From assembly GCA_036745275.1 (NCBI GenBank), contig DAIOGK010000003.1, forward strand, positions 124,001-188,000: a stretch of DNA of 64,000 nt, read 5' to 3'. This document shows, one piece after another, positions 42,317-51,295 of this stretch. The translations under genes were made by a program, and so were the position numbers. The number at the start of each line of letters is the position of its first letter. Within the stretch, counting starts at the first letter, position 1. The DNA is from JAIUNP01 sp020161975 (GTDB taxonomy: Bacteria > Pseudomonadota > Alphaproteobacteria > Rhizobiales > Beijerinckiaceae). The notes beneath the pieces were generated by a model. It saw only the letters and a program-made list of their open reading frames with translations, was not told the DNA's origin and did not search any database.

Positions 42317-43066
42317 ATGCGTCTTGAAGGAAAGACCGCCATTGTCACCGGTGCCGCCTCGGGGTTCGGTGAGGGGATCGCCCGCACGTTTGCGCGGGAG
42401 GGCGCGAAGGTGATCGTTGCCGATCTCAACGGGCCGGCGGCGGAAGCAGTTGCGAAAGACATCGGTGCGCGGGCCAAAGCGGTCACGGGCGATGTGACCA
42501 AAGCTGCCGATATCGAAGCCATGGTGACGGCGGGTGAAGCCTTCGGCGGCAGGGTGGATATCGTCGTCAACAACGCCGGCTGGAGCCATCGCAACGGGCC
42601 GCTGCTCGATGTCAGCGAGGCCGAGTTCGACAAGGTTTACGACATCAATGTGAAGTCGATCTTCCACATGGTGCGGGCCATCGTGCCGCGATTCCGCAAG
42701 CAGGGTGGCGGCGTCATCATCAACATCGGCTCGACGGCGGGCATCCGGCCCCGGCCCGGCCTCACCTGGTACAATTCCACCAAGGGTGCGGTGAACCTCA
42801 TGTCGCGCTCGCTGGCGGTGGAACTGGCGCCGGACAACATCCGCGTCAATTGCGTCGCCCCGGTGATGGGGGCAACTGCGCTGCTCGGCCAGTTCATGGG
42901 CGTGCCGGATACGCCCGAAAACCGCGCAAAATTCGTCTCCACAATCCCGATGGGCCGCATGTCGACCCCGCGCGATATCGCCAATGCCTGTCTCTATCTT
43001 GCCTCGGACGAAGCCGATTTCATTACCGGCGTCGTGCTGGAGGTGGATGGCGGGCGGACGATCTGA
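42317..43066 (+). CDS. short-chain dehydrogenase/reductase
   Basis: 249 aa. The start at 42317 (MRLEGKTAIVTG) has GAGG at a good distance; ATGs at 42308 and a TTG at 42302 are less likely. Classical SDR with TGAASGFGEGIA, NNAGWSH and the active-site YNSTKGAVNLMSR. The Asp after the second strand (VIVADLN) favours NAD(H). The substrate is unknown. It lies in the aldolase-ALDH-SDR-ADH run. Confidence 0.9.
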   Translation: MRLEGKTAIVTGAASGFGEGIARTFAREGAKVIVADLNGPAAEAVAKDIGARAKAVTGDVTKAADIEAMVTAGEAFGGRVDIVVNNAGWSHRNGPLLDVSEAEFDKVYDINVKSIFHMVRAIVPRFRKQGGGVIINIGSTAGIRPRPGLTWYNSTKGAVNLMSRSLAVELAPDNIRVNCVAPVMGATALLGQFMGVPDTPENRAKFVSTIPMGRMSTPRDIANACLYLASDEADFITGVVLEVDGGRTI

Positions 43067-43077
43067 GGACAGGCACC

Positions 43078-44202
43078 ATGAAGGTTCGTTCGGCCATTCT
43101 GCGCGAAATGGGGCTGGCAAAGCCCTATGCCGCTTCGCGTCCGCTTTCGGTGGAAACGGTGTCGCTCGCCCCGCCCGGGCCGGGAGAGGTACTGGTGAAA
43201 ATCGCGGCGGCAGGTCTCTGCCATTCCGATCTGTCCGGCATCAATGGCGACCGGCCCAGGCCCATGCCCACAGCGCTCGGCCATGAGGCAGCGGGCGTGG
43301 TGGTGGAGCCGGGGCCCGGCGTCAGCGACCTTCTGCCCGGCGATCATGTGGTCATGTCGTTCATTCCGGCCTGCGGTGTCTGCGCGATGTGTGCGGAAGG
43401 TCGGCCGCATCTCTGCGAGCCGGGCAATGCGGCCAATATCGCCGGTACGCTGCTCTCCGGCGCGCGGCGCTTTTCCTGCGATGACGGGGCCATCAACCAC
43501 CATTGCGGTGTTTGCGCCTTCTCCGAGTTTTCAGTGATCTCACGGCGGTCGATCGTGAAGATCCGCAAGGATATTCCGCTCATCGAGGCAGCGCTGTTCG
43601 GTTGTGCGGTCATGACCGGCGTTGGCGCGGTGATGAACACCTGCAAGGTGCGGCCTGGCCAGTCGGTGGCGATCATCGGCCTTGGCGGTGTCGGGCTGTC
43701 GGCGCTGCTCGGTGCGGTGGCCAGTGGCGCGGGCCGCATCATTGCCATTGATCTCAACCCGGCAAAGCTGACGGTCGCAAAGGAGCTTGGCGCAACCGAC
43801 GGCTTTCTGGCCAGTGACCCGGACATTGTGCGGCAGGTGCGCGAGGCGACAGGCGGCGGCGTTGATCACGCCATCGAATTTGCCGGAGCCCAGGCGGCTT
43901 TCGAACTCGGCTTCGCGATTACCCGGCGCGGCGGTGTCACGGCATCGGCGGGCTTGCCACCGCCACCGACCCGCTTTGCGATTCCCGCCGTGCAGATGGT
44001 GGCGGAAGAACGGATCGTGCTGGGCAGTTATCAGGGCTCCTGCGTGCCTTCGCGCGATATTCCCCGCTACATTGATCTTTATCTTGCCGGGAAGCTGCCG
44101 GTGAACAAGCTGCTCTCGGGCACAGGGCCGCTTGAAGAGATCAACGCAGCGTTCGACCGGCTGGATCGTGGCGAAATCATTCGCCATGTCATCGTGATGT
44201 GA
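43078..44202 (+). CDS. zinc-dependent alcohol dehydrogenase
   Basis: 374 aa MDR-type class III-like ADH. Catalytic zinc ligands are in AAAGLCHSDLSG and GHEAAGVVVEPG, and the structural-zinc Cys cluster in IPACGVCAMCAEGRPHLCEPG. The Rossmann motif is IIGLGGVGLSALLGA, with Asp in IAIDLNPAKL indicating NAD. It lies 11 bp after the SDR. The alcohol substrate is unknown. Confidence 0.92.
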   Translation: MKVRSAILREMGLAKPYAASRPLSVETVSLAPPGPGEVLVKIAAAGLCHSDLSGINGDRPRPMPTALGHEAAGVVVEPGPGVSDLLPGDHVVMSFIPACGVCAMCAEGRPHLCEPGNAANIAGTLLSGARRFSCDDGAINHHCGVCAFSEFSVISRRSIVKIRKDIPLIEAALFGCAVMTGVGAVMNTCKVRPGQSVAIIGLGGVGLSALLGAVASGAGRIIAIDLNPAKLTVAKELGATDGFLASDPDIVRQVREATGGGVDHAIEFAGAQAAFELGFAITRRGGVTASAGLPPPPTRFAIPAVQMVAEERIVLGSYQGSCVPSRDIPRYIDLYLAGKLPVNKLLSGTGPLEEINAAFDRLDRGEIIRHVIVM

Positions 44203-44223
44203 GAGGCAAGGGCGCGGCATCAT

Positions 44224-44238
44224 GCCAAGCGCCTTGGC
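44224..44238. terminator. small hairpin between convergent genes
   Basis: GCCAAG - CGC - CTTGGC, a perfect 6-bp stem between the alcohol dehydrogenase stop and the hydrolase stop. No U tract on either side; a weak terminator candidate. Confidence 0.3.
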
Positions 44239-44283
44239 AACCCGCCGAGCCCGTTCTTCCGGGGCCGATCTGAACAGCGATTG

Positions 44284-44997
44284 TCAGGTCGGATCCCGCA
44301 GGCGGCCCAACCAGAGCCGGAGGGTATCCGTCACCTCGTCCGGTCGCTCGACGGGGGCGAAATGCCCGCAGTTCTCAATGATCGCGAGGCGGGCGTCGGG
44401 AATCGCATCCGCCATCACTTCGTGGTCAGCCAGCGGGCTCCAGCGGTCTTGCCGGCCAACCATGACCAGCGTGGGGCACGTAATCGTTTGCAGCACAGGC
44501 CGCGCGTCAGGGCGAGAGACGAGCGCGCGCACCTGTCTTTCATGCATGGCAGGGGTGGCCCGTTCCACCATCTTGGTCAGCGGGCCGATCAGGGACGCAT
44601 CGGTCTCGCGATCGACATGAACCATCGGCGGCAGCCAGCGCGCTGCGAGCGCGCTCATGCCTTCCATGTTCGCAAGCTCGACCAGCGGCATCCGCCGATC
44701 CATCTCATCGTCATCGGCGGGCGCTGCGCCCGTGTCCATCAGGCAGAGGCCATTGATGCGCTGTCCATCCAGCCGGCAAGCGGCCAGCGCCGCGCGTCCG
44801 CCCATGGAAAAGCCGATGAGCGTGACCGGTCCTGCGAAGATCGACAGGGCGATTTCAGCCATCTCGTCGATGCTCTTGGCTTCGGAGAAATCAGCGATGG
44901 CGACATCGGCAATGGGAACAAGCGCGGCAGCCTGACGGGCGAAAACCGTCGCATCGCACAGAAGGCCGGGCATGAAAACGATTTTGCGGCGGGCCAT
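44284..44997 (-). CDS. alpha/beta hydrolase
   Basis: 237 aa from the ATG at 44997. The fold has MPGLLCDATVFARQAAAL, the nucleophile elbow LIGFSMGGRAALAACRL (Ser in GFSMG), the acid strand CPTLVMVGRQDRWSPLADHE and the catalytic His in ENCGHFAPVERPDEV. The substrate is unknown. It is the last gene of the minus-strand transporter operon. Confidence 0.87.
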   Translation of the reverse strand: MARRKIVFMPGLLCDATVFARQAAALVPIADVAIADFSEAKSIDEMAEIALSIFAGPVTLIGFSMGGRAALAACRLDGQRINGLCLMDTGAAPADDDEMDRRMPLVELANMEGMSALAARWLPPMVHVDRETDASLIGPLTKMVERATPAMHERQVRALVSRPDARPVLQTITCPTLVMVGRQDRWSPLADHEVMADAIPDARLAIIENCGHFAPVERPDEVTDTLRLWLGRLRDPT

Positions 44998-45005
44998 GGT
45001 GTTGC

Positions 45006-45980
45006 TCAATCTGGTTTGATGTTGGCGCGCTTGATCAATGCGCCCCAGCGCTGGATTTCGGCGGCGATGTAATTGCCGAAGGCATCGGGCGCATTGACGA
45101 TGATATCGGCGCCTTCCTTGGCAAGGCGTTCGACATTTTCCGGCGCGGACATGCCCTTGCGGATCTCGGCGTTCAGCCGCGCGACGATGGTGGCGGGCGT
45201 GCCTGCGGGAACGACGATGCCATACCACTGCGAGGCTTCGAAACCCGGCAGATCGGCTGCTTCGGCCACGGTCGGAATGTCAGGCAAGGTCGCAAGACGT
45301 TTTGCGCCCGAAATTGCCAATGGGCGCAGCTTGCCAGCCTGAATATGCGGCAAAAGCACCGGTGCGCCGGTAAAAGCCATGCTGATCCGCCCGGCGAGCA
45401 GGTCAGTCACCGCCGGCGCCGTGCCCTTGTAGGGGACGTGAACGAGGTCGATACCCGCCGCATCAGCCAGCGCGACCGTGGCGATATGGGCAGCGCTGCC
45501 ATTGCCGCCGGTGCCATAGGTCAGGGTGCCGGGGTTCGCCTTGGCATAGGCGATCAGTTCCTTAAGGTTCCTGGCGGGAATGGACGGATGGACAACGAGC
45601 AGATTATGCACCGCCGCGATCTGGCTGACGGGCATGAAGCTTGTCAGGGGATCATACGCGAGGTTGACATAGAGCGTCTTGTTCACGGCCAGCGTGCCGA
45701 TGTGGCCCATCAGCATGGTGTAGCCGTCGGGCGCGGCGCGGGCGACCAATTCGGCGCCGATGGAGCCGCCGGCACCGGGGCGGTTTTCGACAACCACGGA
45801 TTTGCCGAGCGCGTCGCCAAGTTTCTGCGAGAGCACGCGGGCGAGAATGTCGGTGGAGCCGCCGGGGGTGAAAGGCACCACCAGGGTCAGCGGTTTCTGT
45901 GGCCAGTCGTCCGTCTGGGCCCACAGGGGCAGGGCAGTCAGGCTTGCGGCGGTGGCAAGCAATGCACGGCGGTCGATCAT
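45006..45980 (-). CDS. TctC/Bug-type periplasmic binding protein
   Basis: 324 aa. The signal peptide MIDRRALLATAASLTALPLW ends near WAQTDDW. Typical TctC/Bug blocks are WPQKPLTLVVPFTPGGSTDI, ENRPGAGGSIGAELVARAAP, DGYTMLMGHIGTLAVNKTLY, HVPYKGTAPAVTDLLAGRIS and RPLAISGAKRLATLPDIPTV. No TctA/TctB is present. It sits inside an ABC operon, so it may serve a distant transporter or act as a sensor ligand protein. Confidence 0.93.
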   Translation of the reverse strand: MIDRRALLATAASLTALPLWAQTDDWPQKPLTLVVPFTPGGSTDILARVLSQKLGDALGKSVVVENRPGAGGSIGAELVARAAPDGYTMLMGHIGTLAVNKTLYVNLAYDPLTSFMPVSQIAAVHNLLVVHPSIPARNLKELIAYAKANPGTLTYGTGGNGSAAHIATVALADAAGIDLVHVPYKGTAPAVTDLLAGRISMAFTGAPVLLPHIQAGKLRPLAISGAKRLATLPDIPTVAEAADLPGFEASQWYGIVVPAGTPATIVARLNAEIRKGMSAPENVERLAKEGADIIVNAPDAFGNYIAAEIQRWGALIKRANIKPD

Positions 45981-46008
45981 CACGAAGCTTCCCTTTGGCC
46001 GTTGGTCC

Positions 46009-47058
46009 TTATTCCAGCAACAGCATGTCCGTGGGGGCGAAGGACACGCTGATCTTGTCCCCCACCGCCGGCGGCCTCTGGCTGGGCTGATTGAAGGTAT
46101 CCATGGAGAAGGTCTGTTCGGCAAGCTGAATGCGCAGTCGGACAATGGAGCCGAGAAAGGTCACTTCGCCGATTGTTCCGGACAGGCGGTTCGGGCCGCT
46201 CTCGCCGAGGGAAAAGGCTTCGGGGCGCAACGCGATACCGAGGGTGGTGCCTGCCGGTCTGGCGGCAAGATCGGGTGCGATGACCGGCTGGCCATCGAGC
46301 AAAAGAATATCCTTGCCGCTTTCGGCGATACGCGCATTGAACGTGCTCAGGGTGCCGACGAAATTGGCGACGAAGCGACTTTTCGGGCGGTTGTAGATAT
46401 CAAACGGCGTGCCGACCTGCTCGACACGGCCATCGTTCATCACCACGATGGTGTCGGAAATCGACAGCGCTTCTTCCTGGTCATGGGTGACGAAGACGGT
46501 GGTGATGCCGAGGGCGCGCTGAACGGCGCGGATTTCCTCGCGCAGCGAAACACGGATTTTTGCATCAAGCGCGGACAGGGGCTCATCGAGCAGCAGCACC
46601 TGCGGATGCACCGCCAGCGCGCGGGCGAGCGCGACGCGCTGCTGCTGACCGCCCGAAAGCTGGTAGGGGTAGCGCTTGCCGAGGTCCGGCAGCTTGATCA
46701 GCGCCAGCATTTCGGTCACCCGCCCCGCGATCCCAGAGGCCGGTTTGCCGGCGACCTTGAGCCCGAAGGCGATGTTTTCCGCGACGGTCATGTTGGGAAA
46801 AAGGGCATAAGCCTGAAAAACCATGCCGACATTGCGTTTTGCCGGCGGCAGGTCCGTCACGTCCGTGCCATCGATCAGGATCCGGCCGGCGCTTGCCTTC
46901 TCGAACCCGGCGAGCATTCTGAGAGCCGTGGTTTTGCCGCAACCCGAGGGGCCGAGCAGCGACAGGAAAGCGCCGCGTTCAATGCCAAGGTCAAAATCGT
47001 GCACGACCGTGTTGGCGCCGAAGGTCTTCCTGAGATGGTCGAGGCGGATGAAGCTCAT
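46009..47058 (-). CDS. ABC transporter ATPase, PotA/FbpC type
   Basis: 349 aa. The nucleotide domain has Walker A GPSGCGKTTALRML, signature LSGGQQQRVALARALAVHP, Walker B VLLLDEPLSALDAKIR and H loop VFVTHDQEEALS. The C-terminal third is a TOBE domain. Such ATPases energise polyamine, iron(III) or phosphonate uptake. It overlaps the permease gene by four bases. Substrate unknown. Confidence 0.95.
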   Translation of the reverse strand: MSFIRLDHLRKTFGANTVVHDFDLGIERGAFLSLLGPSGCGKTTALRMLAGFEKASAGRILIDGTDVTDLPPAKRNVGMVFQAYALFPNMTVAENIAFGLKVAGKPASGIAGRVTEMLALIKLPDLGKRYPYQLSGGQQQRVALARALAVHPQVLLLDEPLSALDAKIRVSLREEIRAVQRALGITTVFVTHDQEEALSISDTIVVMNDGRVEQVGTPFDIYNRPKSRFVANFVGTLSTFNARIAESGKDILLLDGQPVIAPDLAARPAGTTLGIALRPEAFSLGESGPNRLSGTIGEVTFLGSIVRLRIQLAEQTFSMDTFNQPSQRPPAVGDKISVSFAPTDMLLLE

Positions 47059-47855
47059 GGTATCTCAACGGGCGCGGTCATTGCGCGGGTTCTGGCGGCA
47101 CCGATCAACTGGATCAGCCCCATGCAGGCCCAGGTGACCAGGAAGGCAATGATGGCGAGGGCCGCGGGCTCATAGGCGCGGTTGGCGCCGACCAGTTGCA
47201 GGTAGGGGCCGAAGGCCGGACGGTTCAGCAGGCTGGCGATGGTGAATTCGCCGATGACAACGGCGAAGGTGAGAAAGGCGCCGGAGAGGATGGCGGAGGT
47301 CAGGTTCGGCAGGATGACGCGGAAGAGGATGGTGGCCCAGCCCGCACCGAGGCTCTCGGCGGCTTCGGTGAGGGTGCGCACGTCAATGGCGCGCAGGCCG
47401 GTGTCGACCGAGCGGTACATATAGGGCAGGGCGAGGGTGCAATAGCCGCAGGTAAGCAGGATGTTGGTGGCCATGGGCGTGGCGGTGAGCGGCAGCCAGC
47501 TCGCCGAACTGTAAAGGTTGAGGTAGCCGAAGACGAGCACGATGGCCGGAATGACCAGTGGCAGCAGGGTGATGAACTCAACGAGCGGGCGCAGTTTCGG
47601 CAGGCGCAGCTGCACCCAGTAGGCCGTCGGCACCACAAGCAGCGTCAGGAGCACGATGGTCGCGACCGCCAGCGAGGCGGAGAACAGGAAGGACTCCTGA
47701 AAACGCGCATCGGCAAAGACAATGCGATAGGCCTCGAAGGAGTATTCGCCGCGCTTGAGGCGAAGGGAGAACTCGAATGTCGCGATGAGCGGCACGAGAA
47801 AATAGAGGCTCGCCAGCCCCATCACGATCCAGGACTGGAGGCGCGGCCGGTTCAT
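47055..47855 (-). CDS. ABC transporter permease (PotC-like)
   Basis: 266 aa with six membrane segments and the EAA-type loop EAAESLGAGWATILFRVILP. Ends inside the ATPase start (ATGA). Domain layout is that of the second permease of spermidine/iron type importers. Confidence 0.93.
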   Translation of the reverse strand: MNRPRLQSWIVMGLASLYFLVPLIATFEFSLRLKRGEYSFEAYRIVFADARFQESFLFSASLAVATIVLLTLLVVPTAYWVQLRLPKLRPLVEFITLLPLVIPAIVLVFGYLNLYSSASWLPLTATPMATNILLTCGYCTLALPYMYRSVDTGLRAIDVRTLTEAAESLGAGWATILFRVILPNLTSAILSGAFLTFAVVIGEFTIASLLNRPAFGPYLQLVGANRAYEPAALAIIAFLVTWACMGLIQLIGAARTRAMTAPVEIP

Positions 47856-48736
47856 GCCTTCACCCAGCGGTCAGCGCGGGCGCGCAGCCAGAGATAGGCG
47901 AAATTCGAGGCCGAGGTGATCGCCACCATGCCAAGGGCCAGCGCATAGCCGAGATTGGGATTATGCAGCACATCGCCACGGATCTGGGCATAGAGCAGGA
48001 TCGTGATGATGTTCAGCGAAGAGCCGGTGAGCGCGTAGGCGGTCGCGATGGCGCCGAAGGCATTGGCAAAGAGCAGGATTGCAGCACCGAGGATCGAGGG
48101 CCAGAGGATCGGTAGGGCGATCATGGTCCAGTATTGCCGGGTGCTGGCGCCCAAAATGGCGGAGGCCTCACGCCACTCCTTCTTCAACCCGTCGAGTGCC
48201 GGGGTGAGGATGAGCACCATCAGAGGGATCTGGAAATAGAGGTAGGTCAGCGTCAGGCCCCAGAAGCTCAAAAGATTGAAGCCGGTTCCGTAGAGCGAGA
48301 TGCCGAAGAGGTCACGCAACAGCACCGTAACGAGGCCGAGGCGTCCGAGTGTTGCCAGAAACGCGAAGGCCAGCGGAATGCCGGCGAAATTCGAGGCGAC
48401 GCCCGAAAAGGTGGTGACGAACGCCCGGACCCAGCCGGGCATCGCGCCGGAGACAATCGCATGGGCGATGAAAAAGCCGAACAGCGCGCCAAGCGCCGCC
48501 GAGGTGACGGAGATCTGGATCGATATCTTGTAGGCCGCAACAATCGAGGGCTGCGACAGGTCGTAAAAGTTCTTCAGGGTGAATTGGCCAGCGGAATCCT
48601 GAAACGCGCCGATTAGCAGATACATGGTCGGCGCGATGAGGAAGAGGAAGGCAAAAATGAAGAACGGCGCGACGCCCAGCCAATGCGCGCTGGCGCCCCC
48701 CGCAAGTCTCCGCTCTTTCGTTCTGCTGTCTGTCAC
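47852..48736 (-). CDS. ABC transporter permease (PotB-like)
   Basis: 294 aa with six membrane segments. The EAA loop reads EASAILGASTRQYWTMIALP. Its stop overlaps the next permease start by four bases. It pairs with the PotC-like permease to form the channel. Confidence 0.93.
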   Translation of the reverse strand: MTDSRTKERRLAGGASAHWLGVAPFFIFAFLFLIAPTMYLLIGAFQDSAGQFTLKNFYDLSQPSIVAAYKISIQISVTSAALGALFGFFIAHAIVSGAMPGWVRAFVTTFSGVASNFAGIPLAFAFLATLGRLGLVTVLLRDLFGISLYGTGFNLLSFWGLTLTYLYFQIPLMVLILTPALDGLKKEWREASAILGASTRQYWTMIALPILWPSILGAAILLFANAFGAIATAYALTGSSLNIITILLYAQIRGDVLHNPNLGYALALGMVAITSASNFAYLWLRARADRWVKA

Positions 48737-48796
48737 CAGCCCTGATCCAACCCCGACCCTATGTCACATGCCACCGCATCGCGATGCAAGGGGGCC

Positions 48797-49903
48797 TCAT
48801 TGCGGCCCCGGGGTTGCAACCACGCGGTCCCAGCCGGCAGTGATGGTGGCTTTCAGCGCCTCCGCCTCGGCGGTGGTTGGCACGACGACATTGCGATAGC
48901 CATCCTGCCGGGGCAGTTTTGCCAACAGATCCGCAGGGATCTTGCCGCGCGCCAGAAGATCGTCAAAACGGATCGGCCGGCAGTACCCCTTGAGCATGCT
49001 CAGTTGCCCGTCGTCCGAAAAGACATGCTCCACCCAGAGTTTGGCGGCGTTGGGGTGGGGCGCATAGGCCGAGATCGCCTGCACATAGGGGCCGGCAATG
49101 ACGCCGGTTTTCGGCACGACGACCTGAACCGGCGGATTGCCCTTCAGGGTGTCGCGGTCCATCAGGGCAAGATAATCCCAGCGGATGGCGATGGGGGTGG
49201 TGCCCTGCGCCAGCGAAGCGGCTTTCGCCGCAACGGGCACGAAATTGCCGGCCTTCTTGAGCCGGATGAAGAAATCGAGCCCGGCCTCGCCCGCTTTGGC
49301 AAGATCACCGCCCGTCATGGCGGCGCCGGCGCCGACCACTGATTGCAGCGACTGGCTGGAGGCGCGCGGATCGCCCGAAAGGGCGACGGCATTCCGGTAT
49401 TCAGGCTTCAGCAGGTCGGCCCAGTCCTCGGGCACGGTCTTGATGATGTCGGTGTTCACGGCGAAGGACAGGGCGCCGAAATAGGTGCCGGCCCAGGCGC
49501 CATCCGTATCGCGGAACTGCGCCGGAATGCTCGCCCAGACGGTCGGTTTGTAGGTCATAACGAGCCCACCCGCCTTGGCTATTTGTCCGAAGGACAGGCC
49601 GACATTGATGCTGTCGGGGGCCTGCGAGGAGGTGTTGCCCTTGTTGGCGCGGATCGCCTCGATCTGCACGCCGGAACTGGCATCTGGATTTAGTTCGTTG
49701 ATCTTCAAGCCGTATTTCGCCTTGAACGTATCAATCAGCTCGCCAACGCCGCACCAGTCGCGTGCAGCCGCTATGAGGGTCAGTTCACCTTCCTTCTTCG
49801 CGGCGGCGACGAGGGTATCGAGATCCGGTGTCTGGGCATGGCCGGAAGCGGTTGCCAGCGTGGTCGCAAACAGGGCGATGAGCGAAAAGCGGAGCGGAGC
49901 CAT
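48797..49903 (-). CDS. ABC transporter substrate-binding protein, paralogue 1
   Basis: 368 aa. The signal peptide MAPLRFSLIALFATTLATAS ends before GHAQTPDLD. The mature part is a family 1/6-type binding protein with LVAAAKKEGELTLIAAARDW, INELNPDASSG, VGLSFGQIAKAGG and WADLLKPEYRNAVALSGDPR. It closely matches the next gene along its whole length (shared GNFVPV, KAASLAQG, RDTLKGNPPV and YVQAISAYAPHPNAAKLW). The ligand is unknown; iron(III), phosphonate and polyamine relatives exist. Confidence 0.92.
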   Translation of the reverse strand: MAPLRFSLIALFATTLATASGHAQTPDLDTLVAAAKKEGELTLIAAARDWCGVGELIDTFKAKYGLKINELNPDASSGVQIEAIRANKGNTSSQAPDSINVGLSFGQIAKAGGLVMTYKPTVWASIPAQFRDTDGAWAGTYFGALSFAVNTDIIKTVPEDWADLLKPEYRNAVALSGDPRASSQSLQSVVGAGAAMTGGDLAKAGEAGLDFFIRLKKAGNFVPVAAKAASLAQGTTPIAIRWDYLALMDRDTLKGNPPVQVVVPKTGVIAGPYVQAISAYAPHPNAAKLWVEHVFSDDGQLSMLKGYCRPIRFDDLLARGKIPADLLAKLPRQDGYRNVVVPTTAEAEALKATITAGWDRVVATPGPQ

Positions 49904-49979
49904 GCGATGTCCTTGGGACGTGCGGGTGTGAAAAGGCCGCCGTGCTCAGTGCGCGGCGGCCCATGAAATTCAGGCGCGG

Positions 49980-51086
49980 TTACTTCTGGACGTTGGCGCC
50001 CACCACCGCATCCCACTGCTTGGTGATCACGTCCTTGGATTTGGATTGCTCGTCCAGCGAGGGGAAGGCGGCCTTGGCGTAGGCTTCAGCCGGCGGCAGC
50101 TTGGCAAGAAGCTCGGCAGGTACCTTCTTGGTGTCGACGAGATTCTGGAAACGGATCGGGTGGCAATAGCCCTTCAGCCAGTTGAGCTGGCCCTCGTCCG
50201 AATAAAGATGCTCCATCCACAGCTTGGCGGCGTTCGGATGAGGCGCATAAGCGCTGATCGCCTGAACATAGACGCCAGCGACGACGCCGGACTTCGGCAC
50301 CACGACCTCGACCGGCGGGTTACCCTTCAGCGTGTCGCGGTCGGCAAGGGCGTTGTAGTCCCAGCGGATGATGATGGGCGTGGCGCCCTGGGCCAGCGAG
50401 GCGGCCTTGCCGATCACGGGCACGAAGTTGCCGGCCTTGTTCAGGCTTGCGAAGAACTTCAGCCCTTCCTCGCCCGCCACGGCGCCCGCGCCCTTGCCGG
50501 CGGCGAGGCCGGCCGCATAAACGCCTTGCACGGCCTGGCTGGAGCCGCGCGGATCACCCGCCAACGCTACCGAATTCTTGTATTCCGGTTTCAGAAGGTC
50601 CGCCCAGTCTTGCGGCATGTTCTTCACGATGTCTTTGTTCACCTGAAAGGCGAGGACGCCGTAATAATCGCCGTACCAGTACCCTTCCGGGTCCTTCTGG
50701 CCGTCGGGGATGGTCGCCCAGGTCGCGACCTTGTACGGCTGGATCAGGCCTTCCGCCTTGGCAGAAGGGCCGAAGGAGAGACCGACGTCGATCACGTCCG
50801 GTGCCTGCGGGCCCTTGTTGCCCTTGTTGGCCTTGATGGCCTCGATCTCGTCCGCCGAACTCGCATCGGGGTTCAGTTCGTTGACCTTGATGCCGTATTT
50901 GTCCTTGAAGCTCTTGATCTGCGCGCCATAGCCACACCAGTCGTTGGCGAGTGCGATGACGGTGAGTTCGCCTTCCTTCTTCGCCTCGGCAATCAGCGTG
51001 TCGAGATTGGCGGTCTGAGCGAACAGCGGGCTGGTCATGAAGGCCAGCATGGCCGCCGAAGCCAGCATCCGGTTACGGTGGGTCAT
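49980..51086 (-). CDS. ABC transporter substrate-binding protein, paralogue 2
   Basis: 368 aa from the ATG at 51086 with AGGAGAACCCGAC upstream. The signal peptide is MTHRNRMLASAAMLAFMTSP and cleavage near LFAQTANLD. Sequence blocks match the paralogue downstream (VNELNPDASSADEIEAIKAN, VGLSFGPSAKAEG, LLKPEYKNSVALAGDPRGSS). It is the first gene of the operon and divergent from the M20 gene. Confidence 0.93.
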   Translation of the reverse strand: MTHRNRMLASAAMLAFMTSPLFAQTANLDTLIAEAKKEGELTVIALANDWCGYGAQIKSFKDKYGIKVNELNPDASSADEIEAIKANKGNKGPQAPDVIDVGLSFGPSAKAEGLIQPYKVATWATIPDGQKDPEGYWYGDYYGVLAFQVNKDIVKNMPQDWADLLKPEYKNSVALAGDPRGSSQAVQGVYAAGLAAGKGAGAVAGEEGLKFFASLNKAGNFVPVIGKAASLAQGATPIIIRWDYNALADRDTLKGNPPVEVVVPKSGVVAGVYVQAISAYAPHPNAAKLWMEHLYSDEGQLNWLKGYCHPIRFQNLVDTKKVPAELLAKLPPAEAYAKAAFPSLDEQSKSKDVITKQWDAVVGANVQK

Positions 51087-51295
51087 GTCGGGTTCTCCTG
51101 AAGCCTGGTCCGCGCAATAACTGGCGGCCGCTGCTTGTGCAAAATCTCTGTGACAGTTCGGTGACAAATTCGCGTTCACGCCCCCCGTCCGTCAAGCAGC
51201 AATTGGGCTTATCAACGCTCCGCGAATGTGGCCCGACCGGCATTGCCCTTGATTCTGCCGCACGGCTTTCGTCAAATAGGTTCTCGAAGGACGGA

